DNA from: Buttiauxella ferragutiae
GTDB taxonomy: Bacteria; Pseudomonadota; Gammaproteobacteria; Enterobacterales; Enterobacteriaceae
Strand: one strand, 5' to 3'
Length of the DNA: 64,000 bases
NCBI RefSeq assembly: GCF_001654915.1
Contig: NZ_LXEQ01000026.1
The translations under genes and the position numbers were made by a program. The notes beneath the pieces are model-generated. The model had not been told where the DNA came from. It did not search any database and saw nothing but the letters and a program-made list of their open reading frames with translations. Shown piece by piece: positions 41,585 to 50,927 of the stretch. Position 1 is the first letter of the stretch. Every line of letters begins with the position of its first letter.

Positions 41585-42703
41585 ATGCAAAATCTCTCTC
41601 CCGCATCGCGCTACCAACAAGCTCTGACTGAGGGCAGCTATCAACCCGATGATGTTCAGCATGAAGCCGTAACCCGGCTGGATGCAATCTGGCAGGCGTT
41701 AAGCAGCCAAACACCGACGCTCCCTGCAAGCAGTAGCTTCCTTGGCAAACTGTTTGGTAAACGTAGTGCTTCAGTGGCTCAGGAGCCGGTTCGCGGGCTG
41801 TATATGTGGGGCGGCGTAGGGCGCGGGAAAACATGGCTAATGGACATGTTTTTTCAGAGTCTACCTGGCGAGCGTAAGCTTCGGCTGCACTTCCATCGCT
41901 TCATGTTGCGGGTTCACGAAGAGTTGGGTGAGCTTCAAGGGCAAACCGATCCTCTGGAATTGATAGCCGATAAGTTTAAGTCTGAGACAGATATTCTCTG
42001 TTTTGATGAGTTTTTTGTTTCAGATATCACCGATGCAATGTTGCTTGGTTCACTGATGCAGGCATTGTTTGCCAGGGGGATTACCCTTGTGGCGACTTCA
42101 AATATTCCCCCTGATGATCTGTATCGTAATGGCTTGCAGCGTGCGCGTTTTCTGCCTGCGATTGAGGCAATAAAACGCCATTGCGAAGTGATGATCGTGG
42201 ATGCTGGCATTGATTACCGCCTGAGAACGCTGACCCAGGCTCACCTGTGGCTTTCTCCGCTGAATGACCAAACCGCGCAGCAGATGGATAAACTCTACAC
42301 TGCACTGGCTGGCGCGATACGCGAAGGGGAACCGGTGCTGGAAATAAACCATCGTCCTTTAGCGACCCTCGGAATCGCCAATCAAACACTGGCGGTAGAT
42401 TTTAATACCTTGTGCGTCGATGCCCGCAGCCAACTCGATTACATTGCGCTGTCGCGTCTTTTTCATACCGTGATGCTATTTAACGTGCCGGTGATGGGGA
42501 TTCGAAACGAAAACGAAGCGCGGCGATTCATTGCGCTGGTTGATGAATTTTACGAGCGCCACGTCAAGCTGGTGGTTTCAGCGCACGTCCCGCTGTTTGA
42601 GATTTATCAGGGTGAAAGATTACGCTTTGAGTTTCAGCGCTGCCTGTCTCGCCTGCAGGAAATGCAAAGTGAAGAGTATTTGCGATTGCCGCATATGCCG
42701 TGA
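41585..42703 (+). CDS. zapE: Cell division ATPase ZapE (YhcM)
   Basis: A 372-residue AAA+ ATPase (AFG1-like) that associates with the Z ring and helps constriction under stress. Walker A GGVGRGKTWLMD is near residues 79-90; Walker B is ILCFDEFFVSD near 142. The N-terminal linker region (residues about 40-65) differs from E. coli but the rest is well conserved. It is divergent from zapG and 248 bases before rplM. Confidence 0.96.
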   Translation: MQNLSPASRYQQALTEGSYQPDDVQHEAVTRLDAIWQALSSQTPTLPASSSFLGKLFGKRSASVAQEPVRGLYMWGGVGRGKTWLMDMFFQSLPGERKLRLHFHRFMLRVHEELGELQGQTDPLELIADKFKSETDILCFDEFFVSDITDAMLLGSLMQALFARGITLVATSNIPPDDLYRNGLQRARFLPAIEAIKRHCEVMIVDAGIDYRLRTLTQAHLWLSPLNDQTAQQMDKLYTALAGAIREGEPVLEINHRPLATLGIANQTLAVDFNTLCVDARSQLDYIALSRLFHTVMLFNVPVMGIRNENEARRFIALVDEFYERHVKLVVSAHVPLFEIYQGERLRFEFQRCLSRLQEMQSEEYLRLPHMP

Positions 42704-42756
42704 ACCACAATTCGCATGCAAGCTGACCACAAACTGCGACAAAAACTACAAAAAGG

Positions 42757-42786
42757 TTCGACCTTTGGGGGCGACTTCCCTATAAT
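42757..42786 (+). promoter_or_regulatory. rplM-rpsI promoter
   Basis: TTCGAC (42757-42762), 18 bases and a perfect TATAAT (42781-42786) are followed by CTTGCGACCCC, a GC-rich discriminator typical of stringently controlled ribosomal promoters. The leader of about 160 bases to rplM is the place where L13 feedback control acts in E. coli. Confidence 0.7.
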
Positions 42787-42951
42787 CTTGCGACCCCACG
42801 TTACAACCAAAGTTTTTTTCCCAAAACTTGGTCGTGCTGGCATTGGCTATTCGAAGGGGTAGGTTTGCCGGACTTTGTCGTGTGAACCTTGAACTGATTT
42901 TAAACGTTTGGGTGAACACCTACGTGTAACTATTTATTGGGTAAGCTTTTA

Positions 42952-43380
42952 ATGAAAACTTTTACAGCTAAACCAGAAACCGTACAGCGCGACTGGTTCG
43001 TTGTTGATGCTGACGGTAAGACCTTAGGTCGCCTGGCTACTGAATTGGCTCGCCGCCTGCGCGGTAAGCACAAAGCGGAATACACTCCGCACGTTGATAC
43101 TGGTGATTACATCATCGTTCTGAACGCAGAAAAAGTTGCTGTAACCGGCAACAAGCGTACTGACAAAGTGTATTACCATCACACCGGTCACATCGGTGGT
43201 ATCAAACAAGCGACCTTTGAAGAGATGATTGCCCGCCGTCCTGAGCGTGTGATTGAAATCGCGGTTAAAGGCATGCTGCCAAAGGGCCCGCTGGGCCGTG
43301 CTATGTTCCGTAAACTGAAAGTTTACGCGGGCACCGAGCACAACCACGCGGCACAGCAACCGCAAGTTCTGGACATTTAA
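42952..43380 (+). CDS. rplM: 50S ribosomal protein L13
   Basis: A 142-residue large-subunit protein that binds 23S rRNA early in assembly. The sequence MKTFTAKPETVQRDWFVVD through HNHAAQQPQVLDI is nearly identical to E. coli L13. ATG 42952 gives the conserved length; an upstream frame adds five residues without support. It heads the rplM-rpsI operon, which L13 represses in E. coli. Confidence 0.98.
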   Translation: MKTFTAKPETVQRDWFVVDADGKTLGRLATELARRLRGKHKAEYTPHVDTGDYIIVLNAEKVAVTGNKRTDKVYYHHTGHIGGIKQATFEEMIARRPERVIEIAVKGMLPKGPLGRAMFRKLKVYAGTEHNHAAQQPQVLDI

Positions 43381-43394
43381 TCGGGATTATGGCA

Positions 43395-43787
43395 ATGGCT
43401 GAAAATCAATACTACGGCACTGGTCGCCGCAAAAGTTCCGCAGCTCGCGTTTTTATCAAACCGGGCAGTGGCAAAATCGTTATCAACCAACGTTCTCTGG
43501 AACAGTACTTCGGTCGTGAAACTGCCCGCATGGTAGTTCGTCAGCCGCTGGAACTGGTTGATATGGTTGAGAAATTCGATCTGTACATCACTGTTAAAGG
43601 TGGTGGTACTTCTGGTCAGGCTGGTGCGATCCGTCACGGTATCACCCGCGCTCTGATGGAGTACGACGAGTCCCTGCGTGGCGAACTGCGTAAAGCTGGC
43701 TTCGTTACTCGTGATGCTCGTGAAGTTGAACGTAAGAAAGTCGGTCTGCGTAAAGCACGTCGTCGTCCTCAGTTCTCCAAGCGTTAA
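43395..43787 (+). CDS. rpsI: 30S ribosomal protein S9
   Basis: A 130-residue small-subunit protein whose C-terminal tail (RRRPQFSKR) reaches the P-site tRNA. ATG 43395 (MAENQYYGTGRRKS) matches E. coli; an ATG two codons upstream (43389) is also possible and is better spaced from CGGGA. It starts 14 bases after rplM and ends at a terminator. Confidence 0.97.
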   Translation: MAENQYYGTGRRKSSAARVFIKPGSGKIVINQRSLEQYFGRETARMVVRQPLELVDMVEKFDLYITVKGGGTSGQAGAIRHGITRALMEYDESLRGELRKAGFVTRDAREVERKKVGLRKARRRPQFSKR

Positions 43788-43820
43788 TTGTCGTCTGCTT
43801 TTTGCAGAGTACAATTTGCG

Positions 43821-43850
43821 AAAAAGCCCGGTCTTGTACCGGGTTTTTTT
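43821..43850 (+). terminator. rplM-rpsI terminator
   Basis: AAAAAGCCCGGT-CTTGT-ACCGGG followed by TTTTTTT, 33 bases after rpsI. Confidence 0.95.
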
Positions 43851-44108
43851 ATGCCTGAAAATTATATTTAGTGTATCTAACATTATGATATAAAACACTT
43901 TTTAGGCAAATTCCAGATCCGCTCCCCACAAAACCCGTAAAATCTGGTAAACTATCAACCAATTTTCTGCCCTGTGGTCGGCATCAGATTATTTTCGCCT
44001 CGTTTTCAGGCAACTGGTGGTCTTCCAGCGTAATGGGTATCAAACGGTCAGGTTAGTTGCCGCTTGCGGCTATTAGCAGTAATTTTCTGAATAAACTTGG
44101 AGGTTTTC

Positions 44109-44750
44109 ATGGCTGTCGCTGCCAACAAACGTTCGGTGATGACGCTGTTTTCCGGTCCTACTGACATCTATAGCCATCAGGTACGTATCGTACTGGCGGA
44201 AAAAGGTGTTAGCGTTGAAATTGAGCATGTGGAAACGGATAACCTGCCTCAGGATCTGATTGACCTCAACCCAAATCACAGCGTACCGACCCTGGTTGAC
44301 CGCGAACTTACTCTGTGGGAATCCCGTATCATCATGGAATATCTTGATGAGCGTTTCCCACACCCACCATTAATGCCGGTTTACCCGGTTGCACGTGGTG
44401 AAAGTCGCCTGTACATGCATCGTATCCAGAAAGACTGGTATTCGCTGATGCATATCGTGATGAACGGTTCGGCTCAAGAAGCTGATGCTGCTCGCAAGCA
44501 ATTACGTGAAGAATTGCTGGCTATCGCACCTGTATTTACTCAGAAACCTTTCTTCCTGAGTGATGAGTTCAGTCTGGTAGATTGCTACCTGGCACCACTG
44601 CTGTGGCGTTTGCCGCAGATGGGTATCGAGCTGACAGGCGCTGGTTCTAAAGAGATGAAAGGCTACATGACTCGCGTATTTGAACGTGATTCATTCCTCG
44701 CTTCTCTGACCGAACCTGAGCGTGAAATGCGTCTGCAGACCCGGGGCTAA
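44109..44750 (+). CDS. sspA: Stringent starvation protein A
   Basis: A 213-residue glutathione-S-transferase-fold protein that binds RNA polymerase and alters transcription in starvation and acid stress. The thioredoxin-like part is residues about 10-85 (VMTLFSGPTDIYSHQVRIVL) and the helical domain follows, with PHPPLMPVYPVARGES, a conserved surface patch. ATG 44109 has GGAG 11 bases upstream; a TTG four codons earlier is unlikely. It is four bases from sspB. Confidence 0.97.
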   Translation: MAVAANKRSVMTLFSGPTDIYSHQVRIVLAEKGVSVEIEHVETDNLPQDLIDLNPNHSVPTLVDRELTLWESRIIMEYLDERFPHPPLMPVYPVARGESRLYMHRIQKDWYSLMHIVMNGSAQEADAARKQLREELLAIAPVFTQKPFFLSDEFSLVDCYLAPLLWRLPQMGIELTGAGSKEMKGYMTRVFERDSFLASLTEPEREMRLQTRG

Positions 44751-44753
44751 TTG

Positions 44754-45251
44754 ATGGATATGTCACAATTGTCACCACGTCGTCCGTATCTACTTCGTGC
44801 TTTTTACGAGTGGCTATTGGATAACCAGCTCACTCCGCATCTGGTGGTGGATGTGACATTGCCTGGCGTACATGTCCCGATGGAATATGCACGTGACGGG
44901 CAAATTGTCCTGAATATTGCACCACGTGCCGTAGGGAATCTGGAGTTGTCCAACAGCGACGTGCGTTTTAACGCGCGCTTCGGTGGCGTTCCACGCCAGG
45001 TATTTGTGCCTATGGCCGCGGTTCTGGCTATCTACGCTCGGGAAAATGGTGCTGGCACCATGTTCGAGCCAGAAGCCAGTTATGACGAAGATGGTGAAAG
45101 TCATAATGATATTGAGCAGTTGCCGTCTGATTCAGAAATGGTCATGCAAGTGATCGACGGCTCACGCCCCGATCATGATGAAGATGACAACGGTCCGGAT
45201 GACGAGCCACCTCCACGTGGTGGACGTCCAGCTCTGCGCGTAGTGAAGTAA
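44754..45251 (+). CDS. sspB: ClpXP adaptor SspB
   Basis: A 165-residue adaptor that hands ssrA-tagged proteins and RseA to the ClpXP protease. The substrate-binding domain is residues about 1-115; a flexible acidic linker (PDHDEDDNGPDDE) leads to the ClpX-binding tail RGGRPALRVVK. ATG 44754 (MDMSQLSPRRPY) lies one codon after a TTG and is the conserved start. Cotranscribed with sspA. Confidence 0.97.
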   Translation: MDMSQLSPRRPYLLRAFYEWLLDNQLTPHLVVDVTLPGVHVPMEYARDGQIVLNIAPRAVGNLELSNSDVRFNARFGGVPRQVFVPMAAVLAIYARENGAGTMFEPEASYDEDGESHNDIEQLPSDSEMVMQVIDGSRPDHDEDDNGPDDEPPPRGGRPALRVVK

Positions 45252-45275
45252 CTCGCAAGCGTTAATCGGAAATCG

Positions 45276-45303
45276 AAAGCCAGTCTGATGACTGGCTTTT
45301 TCT
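45276..45303 (+). terminator. sspAB terminator
   Basis: AAAGCCAGTC-TGAT-GACTGGCTTTTTCTT, about 25 bases after sspB. Confidence 0.92.
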
Positions 45304-45415
45304 TGCCTAAAATAAACATGCGGACGGCATCTTTACGTAAGCCACGAATTGCTGTGTTATGATTCGACAATATTATTTGCGATCTTCCTTCCATTAAACG
45401 GCCAATTCTGACGCG

Positions 45416-46198
45416 ATGAGCACATTTGACGAGCAGCCACCTGAGACGACTGAAACCATCGGCCATACGATGCGCCGTCGCCCGCTTGCGCGTAAAAAAC
45501 TCTCAGAAATGGTGGAAGAAGAGCTCGAGCAGATGATTCGCCGACGTGAGTTTGCCGAAGGCGAGCAGTTGCCTTCTGAACGTGAACTGATGGCTTTTTT
45601 CAATGTTGGCCGCCCTTCGGTGCGTGAAGCACTGGCGGCGCTCAAACGCAAAGGGTTGGTGCAAATCAGCAATGGCGAACGCGCCCGCGTTTCGCGCCCT
45701 TCCGCAGATACCATTATTGGTGAGTTATCTGGCGTCGCGAAAGATTTCCTCGCACGGCCTGGCGGCATTGCGCACTTCGAGCAACTGCGCATGTTCTTTG
45801 AATCAAGCCTGGTCCGCTACGCAGCGGAATTTGCCACAGATGAGCAAATCGCCCGTCTTGGAAAAGCGCTGGAGATGAACAATCAGGCGCTGGATGACAA
45901 CGATCTGTTTATTCGATCCGATATTGAATTCCACCGCGAGCTGGCCGAGATCCCCAATAACCCGATCTTCATGGCGGTGCATGTCGCATTGCTCGATTGG
46001 CTGATTGCCGCGCGTCCCGCGGTTTCGCAGGACGTTCTTCTCGCCCACAATACGGTTAGCTACCAACAGCATATCGACATCTATAACGCGATCCAGGCTC
46101 GCGATCCTGATGCGGCTGACGCCGCCCTGAAAGCGCACCTGAAAAGTGTATTTGCCTCTTACTATCCCGCACCACGCAAACGCACAGCGAAAAAATAA
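45416..46198 (+). CDS. nanR: Sialic acid-responsive repressor NanR
   Basis: A 260-residue GntR (FadR subfamily) regulator that represses nan genes until N-acetylneuraminate binds. The winged helix is residues about 28-100 (LPSERELMAFFNVGRPSVREALAALKRKG), and the helical effector domain carries metal-site histidines (DIEFHRELAE, VSYQQHIDIYNAI). It precedes nanA on the same strand by 181 bases that contain its operator. E. coli has the same order. Confidence 0.96.
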   Translation: MSTFDEQPPETTETIGHTMRRRPLARKKLSEMVEEELEQMIRRREFAEGEQLPSERELMAFFNVGRPSVREALAALKRKGLVQISNGERARVSRPSADTIIGELSGVAKDFLARPGGIAHFEQLRMFFESSLVRYAAEFATDEQIARLGKALEMNNQALDDNDLFIRSDIEFHRELAEIPNNPIFMAVHVALLDWLIAARPAVSQDVLLAHNTVSYQQHIDIYNAIQARDPDAADAALKAHLKSVFASYYPAPRKRTAKK

Positions 46199-46319
46199 CC
46201 TGCATTAATCTGCGATCCCGCGCACGTCTTTGCCGGTAACGTCTGCACACCCATCATAATTTCGTATGAACAGGATCGCATTCTTAGCTCTCCGCGCTGT
46301 GGTGTTTAGTTTTTGATCT

Positions 46320-46342
46320 GGTATAACAGGTATAAAGGTATA
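46320..46342 (+). promoter_or_regulatory. NanR operator, three GGTATA repeats
   Basis: GGTATA occurs at 46320-46325, 46329-46334 and 46337-46342, spaced by three and two bases, as in the E. coli nanA operator. It lies 38 bases before the nanA start, so NanR would cover the promoter. Confidence 0.93.
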
Positions 46343-46379
46343 TCGTTAACATCAGAAACCAGACAACACAGAGGCATTT

Positions 46380-47279
46380 ATGAAACAGAATCTTCGCGGT
46401 GTGATGCCCGCACTGCTTACTCCATTTAATCAGCAACAGCAGATAGACACCGAAAGCTTACGGCGCCTGGTTCGTTTCAATATTGAGCAGGGGGTTGATG
46501 GCCTTTACGTCGGCGGCTCAACCGGGGAAGCCTTCCTGCAAAGTTCACAGGAACGTGAACAGGTGCTGGAAATCGTCGCGGAAGAGGCTAAAGGTAAAGT
46601 GACCTTAATTGCCCATGTCGGCAGTATCAGCACCCATGAAAGCCAGACGCTGGCGAGTGCTGCACACCGTTACGGGTTTGATGCCGTCTCCGCAGTGACA
46701 CCTTTCTACTACCCATTCAGCTTTAACGAACATTGCGACCATTACCGCGCCGTGATTGATTCATCCGGCGGTTTGCCGATGGTGGTTTACAACATCCCTG
46801 CGTTGAGTGGCGTGAAACTGACGCTTGAGCAGATTGGTACTCTTATCAACTTGCCGGGAGTGGGCGCATTAAAACAAACCTCCGGCGATCTTTATCAGAT
46901 GGAGCAGATCCGCCGTGCACATCCGGATCTGGTGCTCTATAACGGTTATGACGAGATCTTCGCATCAGGCCTGGTGGCAGGTGCCGATGGCGGCATTGGT
47001 AGCACTTACAATGTGATGGGCTGGCGTTACCTCGCCATCAAACAAGCGGTGCTCGAAGGGGATATGCAGCGCGCAAGCCATCTACAAAGCGAATGTAATA
47101 AAGTCATTGATCTGTTGATTAAAGTGGGCGTTTTCCGTGGACTGAAAACCCTGCTGCACTATATGGATGTGGTAGCGGTACCGCTGTGCCGTAAGCCGTT
47201 TGCCCCGGTTGATGAGCAATATCTGCCGGAGCTGAAAGCGCTGGCAAAACAGCTGCAGAGCGAGCGTGCAACGTTCTGA
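46380..47279 (+). CDS. nanA: N-acetylneuraminate lyase
   Basis: A 299-residue class I aldolase that splits sialic acid into N-acetylmannosamine and pyruvate. The Schiff-base lysine is Lys165 in GALKQTSGD and the catalytic Tyr137 lies in VVYNIPALSG; the GGSTGEAF loop binds the carboxylate. AGAGG precedes the ATG. It is the first gene of nanATEK-nanQ. Confidence 0.97.
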   Translation: MKQNLRGVMPALLTPFNQQQQIDTESLRRLVRFNIEQGVDGLYVGGSTGEAFLQSSQEREQVLEIVAEEAKGKVTLIAHVGSISTHESQTLASAAHRYGFDAVSAVTPFYYPFSFNEHCDHYRAVIDSSGGLPMVVYNIPALSGVKLTLEQIGTLINLPGVGALKQTSGDLYQMEQIRRAHPDLVLYNGYDEIFASGLVAGADGGIGSTYNVMGWRYLAIKQAVLEGDMQRASHLQSECNKVIDLLIKVGVFRGLKTLLHYMDVVAVPLCRKPFAPVDEQYLPELKALAKQLQSERATF

Positions 47280-47365
47280 ATAATAAATGATGCTGAACGC
47301 CAGTATCGCTAATACCTAATCTAACCAAAGGGCGGGTTTTCGCAAACCCGCACCGGGAGTGCTTT

Positions 47366-48850
47366 ATGAATAACACTACCCAACAGATCCCGTGGTATCG
47401 CCATCTTACCAAACCGCAATGGAAAGCGTTTTCGGCAGCCTGGATTGGCTACTTACTGGATGGTTTTGATTTTGTCTTAATAGCGTTAGTACTGACTGAA
47501 ATTCAAAGTGAATTTGGCCTGACGACCGTTCAGGCCGCGAGTTTAATCTCGGCTGCATTTATCTCGCGCTGGTTTGGCGGCCTGGTTTTAGGGGCGATGG
47601 GCGACCGCTATGGCCGCAAACTGGCGATGATCACCAGTATCGTACTGTTTTCTTTCGGCACGCTGGCCTGTGGTTTTGCCCCAGGTTTTACCACCATGTT
47701 CTTTGCCCGACTGCTGATTGGCATGGGAATGGCGGGTGAGTACGGCTCGAGCGCTACCTATGTTATCGAAAGCTGGCCGAAACAGATGCGGAATAAAGCG
47801 AGTGGTTTTCTGATCTCCGGCTTTTCTGTTGGGGCGGTGATCGCCGCTCAGGTGTATAGCGTAGTGGTGCCTGTCTGGGGCTGGCGTGCACTGTTCTTCA
47901 TCGGCATTTTGCCCATTATTTTCGCGCTCTGGCTGCGTAAAAACATCCCCGAAGCAGAAGACTGGAAAGAGAAGTTTGCCGATAAAAAACCAACCAAAAC
48001 CATGGTGGATATTCTGTATCGCGGCGAACACCGGCTTATCAATATTGGCCTGACGATTGTCGTCGCAACGGCACTTTACTTCTGCTTTGCCGGTAACCTT
48101 GGCAATGCGCTACTGATTGCAGTTCTCGGCCTGATTTGTGCGGCCATCTTCATTAGCTTTATGGTGCAAAGTAGTGGCAAACGCTGGCCGACAGGCGTCA
48201 CGTTGATGATCGTCGTGTTCTTCGCCTTCCTCTACTCCTGGCCGATTCAGGCCTTACTGCCCACCTATCTGAAAACTGAACTGGCCTACGACCCTGCAAC
48301 GGTGGCTCATGTTCTGTTCTTTAGTGGATTTGGTGCCGCAGTCGGTTGTTGTGTGGGTGGCTTCCTGGGCGACTGGCTAGGGACGCGCAAAGCCTATGTT
48401 TGCAGCCTGCTGGCATCACAGCTGTTAATTATTCCGGTATTCGCAATTGGTGGCGGCAACATTTGGGTGCTGGGCCTGCTGCTGTTCTTACAACAAATGT
48501 TGGGGCAGGGTATTTCGGGAATATTACCTAAGCTTATCGGCGGTTATTTCGATACCGAACAGCGTGCCGCAGGGCTTGGCTTTACCTATAACGTCGGCGC
48601 GCTCGGTGGTGCACTGGCTCCGGTGATTGGCGCGACTATCGCTCAGCGCCTTGATTTAGGGACGGCGCTGGCATCACTGTCGTTCAGCTTGACGTTTGTA
48701 GTCATCCTGTTGATTGGCCTGGATATGCCATCACGTATCCAGCGTTGGATCCATCCAGAAGCGGTGCGTACTCACGATGCCATCGACGGAAAACCATTTA
48801 GTGGGGCGGTCGTTTCGGGTAGCCACAAGACTAAATTGATAGGGAACTGA
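47366..48850 (+). CDS. nanT: Sialic acid:proton symporter NanT
   Basis: A 494-residue major facilitator with about 14 hydrophobic spans that imports N-acetylneuraminate. Family loop motifs GAMGDRYGRKLAM (between spans 2 and 3) and GFLGDWLGTRKAY (later half) are intact. GGGAG precedes the ATG. It lies 86 bases after nanA and one base before nanE. Confidence 0.97.
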   Translation: MNNTTQQIPWYRHLTKPQWKAFSAAWIGYLLDGFDFVLIALVLTEIQSEFGLTTVQAASLISAAFISRWFGGLVLGAMGDRYGRKLAMITSIVLFSFGTLACGFAPGFTTMFFARLLIGMGMAGEYGSSATYVIESWPKQMRNKASGFLISGFSVGAVIAAQVYSVVVPVWGWRALFFIGILPIIFALWLRKNIPEAEDWKEKFADKKPTKTMVDILYRGEHRLINIGLTIVVATALYFCFAGNLGNALLIAVLGLICAAIFISFMVQSSGKRWPTGVTLMIVVFFAFLYSWPIQALLPTYLKTELAYDPATVAHVLFFSGFGAAVGCCVGGFLGDWLGTRKAYVCSLLASQLLIIPVFAIGGGNIWVLGLLLFLQQMLGQGISGILPKLIGGYFDTEQRAAGLGFTYNVGALGGALAPVIGATIAQRLDLGTALASLSFSLTFVVILLIGLDMPSRIQRWIHPEAVRTHDAIDGKPFSGAVVSGSHKTKLIGN

Positions 48851-48851
48851 T

Positions 48852-49541
48852 ATGTCACTGATTGAAAAAATGGCCCGGCAGATAGAAGTGGCAGGCGGCC
48901 TGATTGTCTCCTGCCAGCCAGTTCCTGCAAGCCCACTTGATAAGCCTGAAATCGTTGCGGCTATGGCGCTTGCGGCGGAACAAGCGGGGGCTGTCGCGCT
49001 GCGTATCGAAGGTATTGAGAATCTGAAAGCCGCGCGGGCGCTGGTTTCACTGCCGATTATCGGCATTATCAAACGCGATCTTCCCGATTCGCCGGTGCGA
49101 ATTACTCCATTTCTCGAAGATGTTGACGCCCTGGCGCAAGCCGGGGCGAATATCATCGCTTTTGATGGCACCGATCGGGAGCGCCCGGTGCCAGTCAGTG
49201 AACTGTTGGCACGTATTCATCAATACGATTTGTTGGCGATGGCAGATTGTTCTTCGGTTCAGGACGGTTTTTATTGCCAGCAGCAGGGGGCTGAACTGAT
49301 AGGCACCACGCTGTCTGGTTATCTAACGGCACACACGCCCAATGAGCCTGACCTTGCGTTAGTGCGGGCGTTAAGCGATGAAGGTTGTCGTGTCATTGCA
49401 GAAGGCCGTTATAACTCGCCAGAATGGGCGGCGCAGGCTATGAAGCATGGTGCATGGGCGGTGACCGTTGGCTCTGCCATTACGCGTCTGGAACACATTT
49501 GCCAGTGGTATCAGGATGCGCTGACAAAGGCGGTTAAATGA
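48852..49541 (+). CDS. nanE: N-acetylmannosamine-6-phosphate 2-epimerase
   Basis: A 229-residue TIM-barrel enzyme converting ManNAc-6-phosphate to GlcNAc-6-phosphate. Catalytic lysine lies in IIGIIKRDL and the phosphate-binding VIAEGRYNSPEWAAQ and GAWAVTVGSAITRLEHI are intact. It starts one base after the nanT stop (TGATATG) and overlaps nanK by four bases. Confidence 0.97.
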   Translation: MSLIEKMARQIEVAGGLIVSCQPVPASPLDKPEIVAAMALAAEQAGAVALRIEGIENLKAARALVSLPIIGIIKRDLPDSPVRITPFLEDVDALAQAGANIIAFDGTDRERPVPVSELLARIHQYDLLAMADCSSVQDGFYCQQQGAELIGTTLSGYLTAHTPNEPDLALVRALSDEGCRVIAEGRYNSPEWAAQAMKHGAWAVTVGSAITRLEHICQWYQDALTKAVK

Positions 49542-50413
49542 CTACGCTTGCGATAGATCTCGGCGGCACAAAACTGGCCGCAGCCCTGGTGGACAGCGAA
49601 CTGAATATCATCGAAAGGCGGGAGGCTATGACGCGAGCCGGCCAAAATCCCGATGCTTTACAGGCCTGTCTTACAGAACTCGTTGCTCCGCTGGCGTTAC
49701 GTGCGCAGCGCGTTGCTATTGCTTCCACCGGCATTATCGAAAATGGCATGTTGACGGCTATCAACCCGGAAAACCTGGGCGGGCTGGCGCATTTTCCGCT
49801 GGTCGAGGTGCTAACTCGTTTGACCCATTTACCCTGTATCGCCGTGAATGATGCGCAGGCGGCGGCGTGGGCGGAGTATCACGCACTTACAGTAGAAGCC
49901 CGCGATATGGTGTTTTTGACAGTGTCGACAGGAGTCGGCGGTGGGATTGTGAGCAACGGCCAACTGCTGGTTGGCGCAGGAGGATTAGCAGGGCACCTGG
50001 GTCATACGCTTGCCGATCCAAACGGGCCGCGCTGCGGCTGTGGGCGCAGAGGATGCGTGGAGGCTATCGCATCCGGGCGGGGCATCGCTGCTGCGGCACA
50101 AGGGGAGCTGGCAGGCTGTGATGCGAAAACGATTTTTGCTCGCGCAGCTCAAGGCGATCCCCAGGCGAATGCTCTGGTACAACGTTCCGCGCAGACCCTG
50201 GCGCGCCTGATTGCTGATGCCAAAGCGGCTACCGATTGCCAGTGTGTGGTGATTGGCGGCAGTGTCGGGCTTGCTACTGGCTATTTGCCCTTGGTTAAAG
50301 AGTTTCTCGCCCAGGAGCCGGATATCTATCACCCGCAGCTTTTCGCCGCGCATTATCAACATAACGCAGGCCTGCTAGGGGCTGCACGTTTAGCACAGGA
50401 AGCCATGCCATGA
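49538..50413 (+). CDS. nanK: N-acetylmannosamine kinase
   Basis: A 291-residue ROK-family kinase that phosphorylates ManNAc. ATP-binding DLGGTKLAAALVD is at the N-terminus; the ROK zinc motif is CGCGRRGCVEAIASG; the catalytic Asp lies in IAVNDAQAAAWAEY. It overlaps nanE and nanQ by four bases each, indicating coupled translation. Confidence 0.96.
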   Translation: MTTLAIDLGGTKLAAALVDSELNIIERREAMTRAGQNPDALQACLTELVAPLALRAQRVAIASTGIIENGMLTAINPENLGGLAHFPLVEVLTRLTHLPCIAVNDAQAAAWAEYHALTVEARDMVFLTVSTGVGGGIVSNGQLLVGAGGLAGHLGHTLADPNGPRCGCGRRGCVEAIASGRGIAAAAQGELAGCDAKTIFARAAQGDPQANALVQRSAQTLARLIADAKAATDCQCVVIGGSVGLATGYLPLVKEFLAQEPDIYHPQLFAAHYQHNAGLLGAARLAQEAMP

Positions 50414-50877
50414 TCGCCGGAGATATTTATCAGCCAGAAGCCGCAGGTTTACCCGCAGCCATTCTGAATGCACTTCGTGTTGCGTTAGCCGAACAGCCGC
50501 AGCTTAAGGAGCCGGGGAAGTACGTTCTGCAAGGCGAGGCGCTGTTTATGAACGTCATGACGTTTTCCACCCAGCATGCCGATGAGAAGAAAGCGGAACA
50601 ACATCGGGAATACATCGATATTCAGGTGTTACTGGAAGGGACGGAAAGGATTTTCTATGGGAATTTTGAGCGTGCGCGTGAGTGTGAGGAATTTCATGCG
50701 GAAGAGGATTACCAGCTTTGCAACCATATTGATAAGCAACAGGTGCTAACACTCCATCCCGGTCAGTTTGCCGTATTTATGCCGCTGGAACCCCATAAGC
50801 CTGGATGTGTGGTTACGCACGCGGAGCCTATCAAGAAAGTGGTTGTCAAACTGCATCGCAGCGCGCTCGAAGCATAA
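50410..50877 (+). CDS. nanQ: N-acetylneuraminate anomerase NanQ (YhcH)
   Basis: A 155-residue cupin-like protein (DUF386, YhcH/YjgK/YiaL family), reported to speed alpha/beta anomer exchange of sialic acid before NanA. Metal-binding features include EYIDIQVLLEG, EEFHAEEDY and PLEPHKPG. It overlaps nanK by four bases and ends the operon at a terminator. Confidence 0.94.
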   Translation: MIAGDIYQPEAAGLPAAILNALRVALAEQPQLKEPGKYVLQGEALFMNVMTFSTQHADEKKAEQHREYIDIQVLLEGTERIFYGNFERARECEEFHAEEDYQLCNHIDKQQVLTLHPGQFAVFMPLEPHKPGCVVTHAEPIKKVVVKLHRSALEA

Positions 50878-50912
50878 AAAAGCCCGGTGATATGAATATC
50901 ACCGGGCTTTTT
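50876..50912 (+). terminator. nan operon and gltBD terminator, bidirectional
   Basis: AAAAAAGCCCGGTGATAT-GA-ATATCACCGGGCTTTTT, overlapping the nanQ stop; it is a strong terminator in both directions, with gltD ending 15 bases away. Confidence 0.95.
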
Positions 50913-50927
50913 AACATCGGCGGTTCG

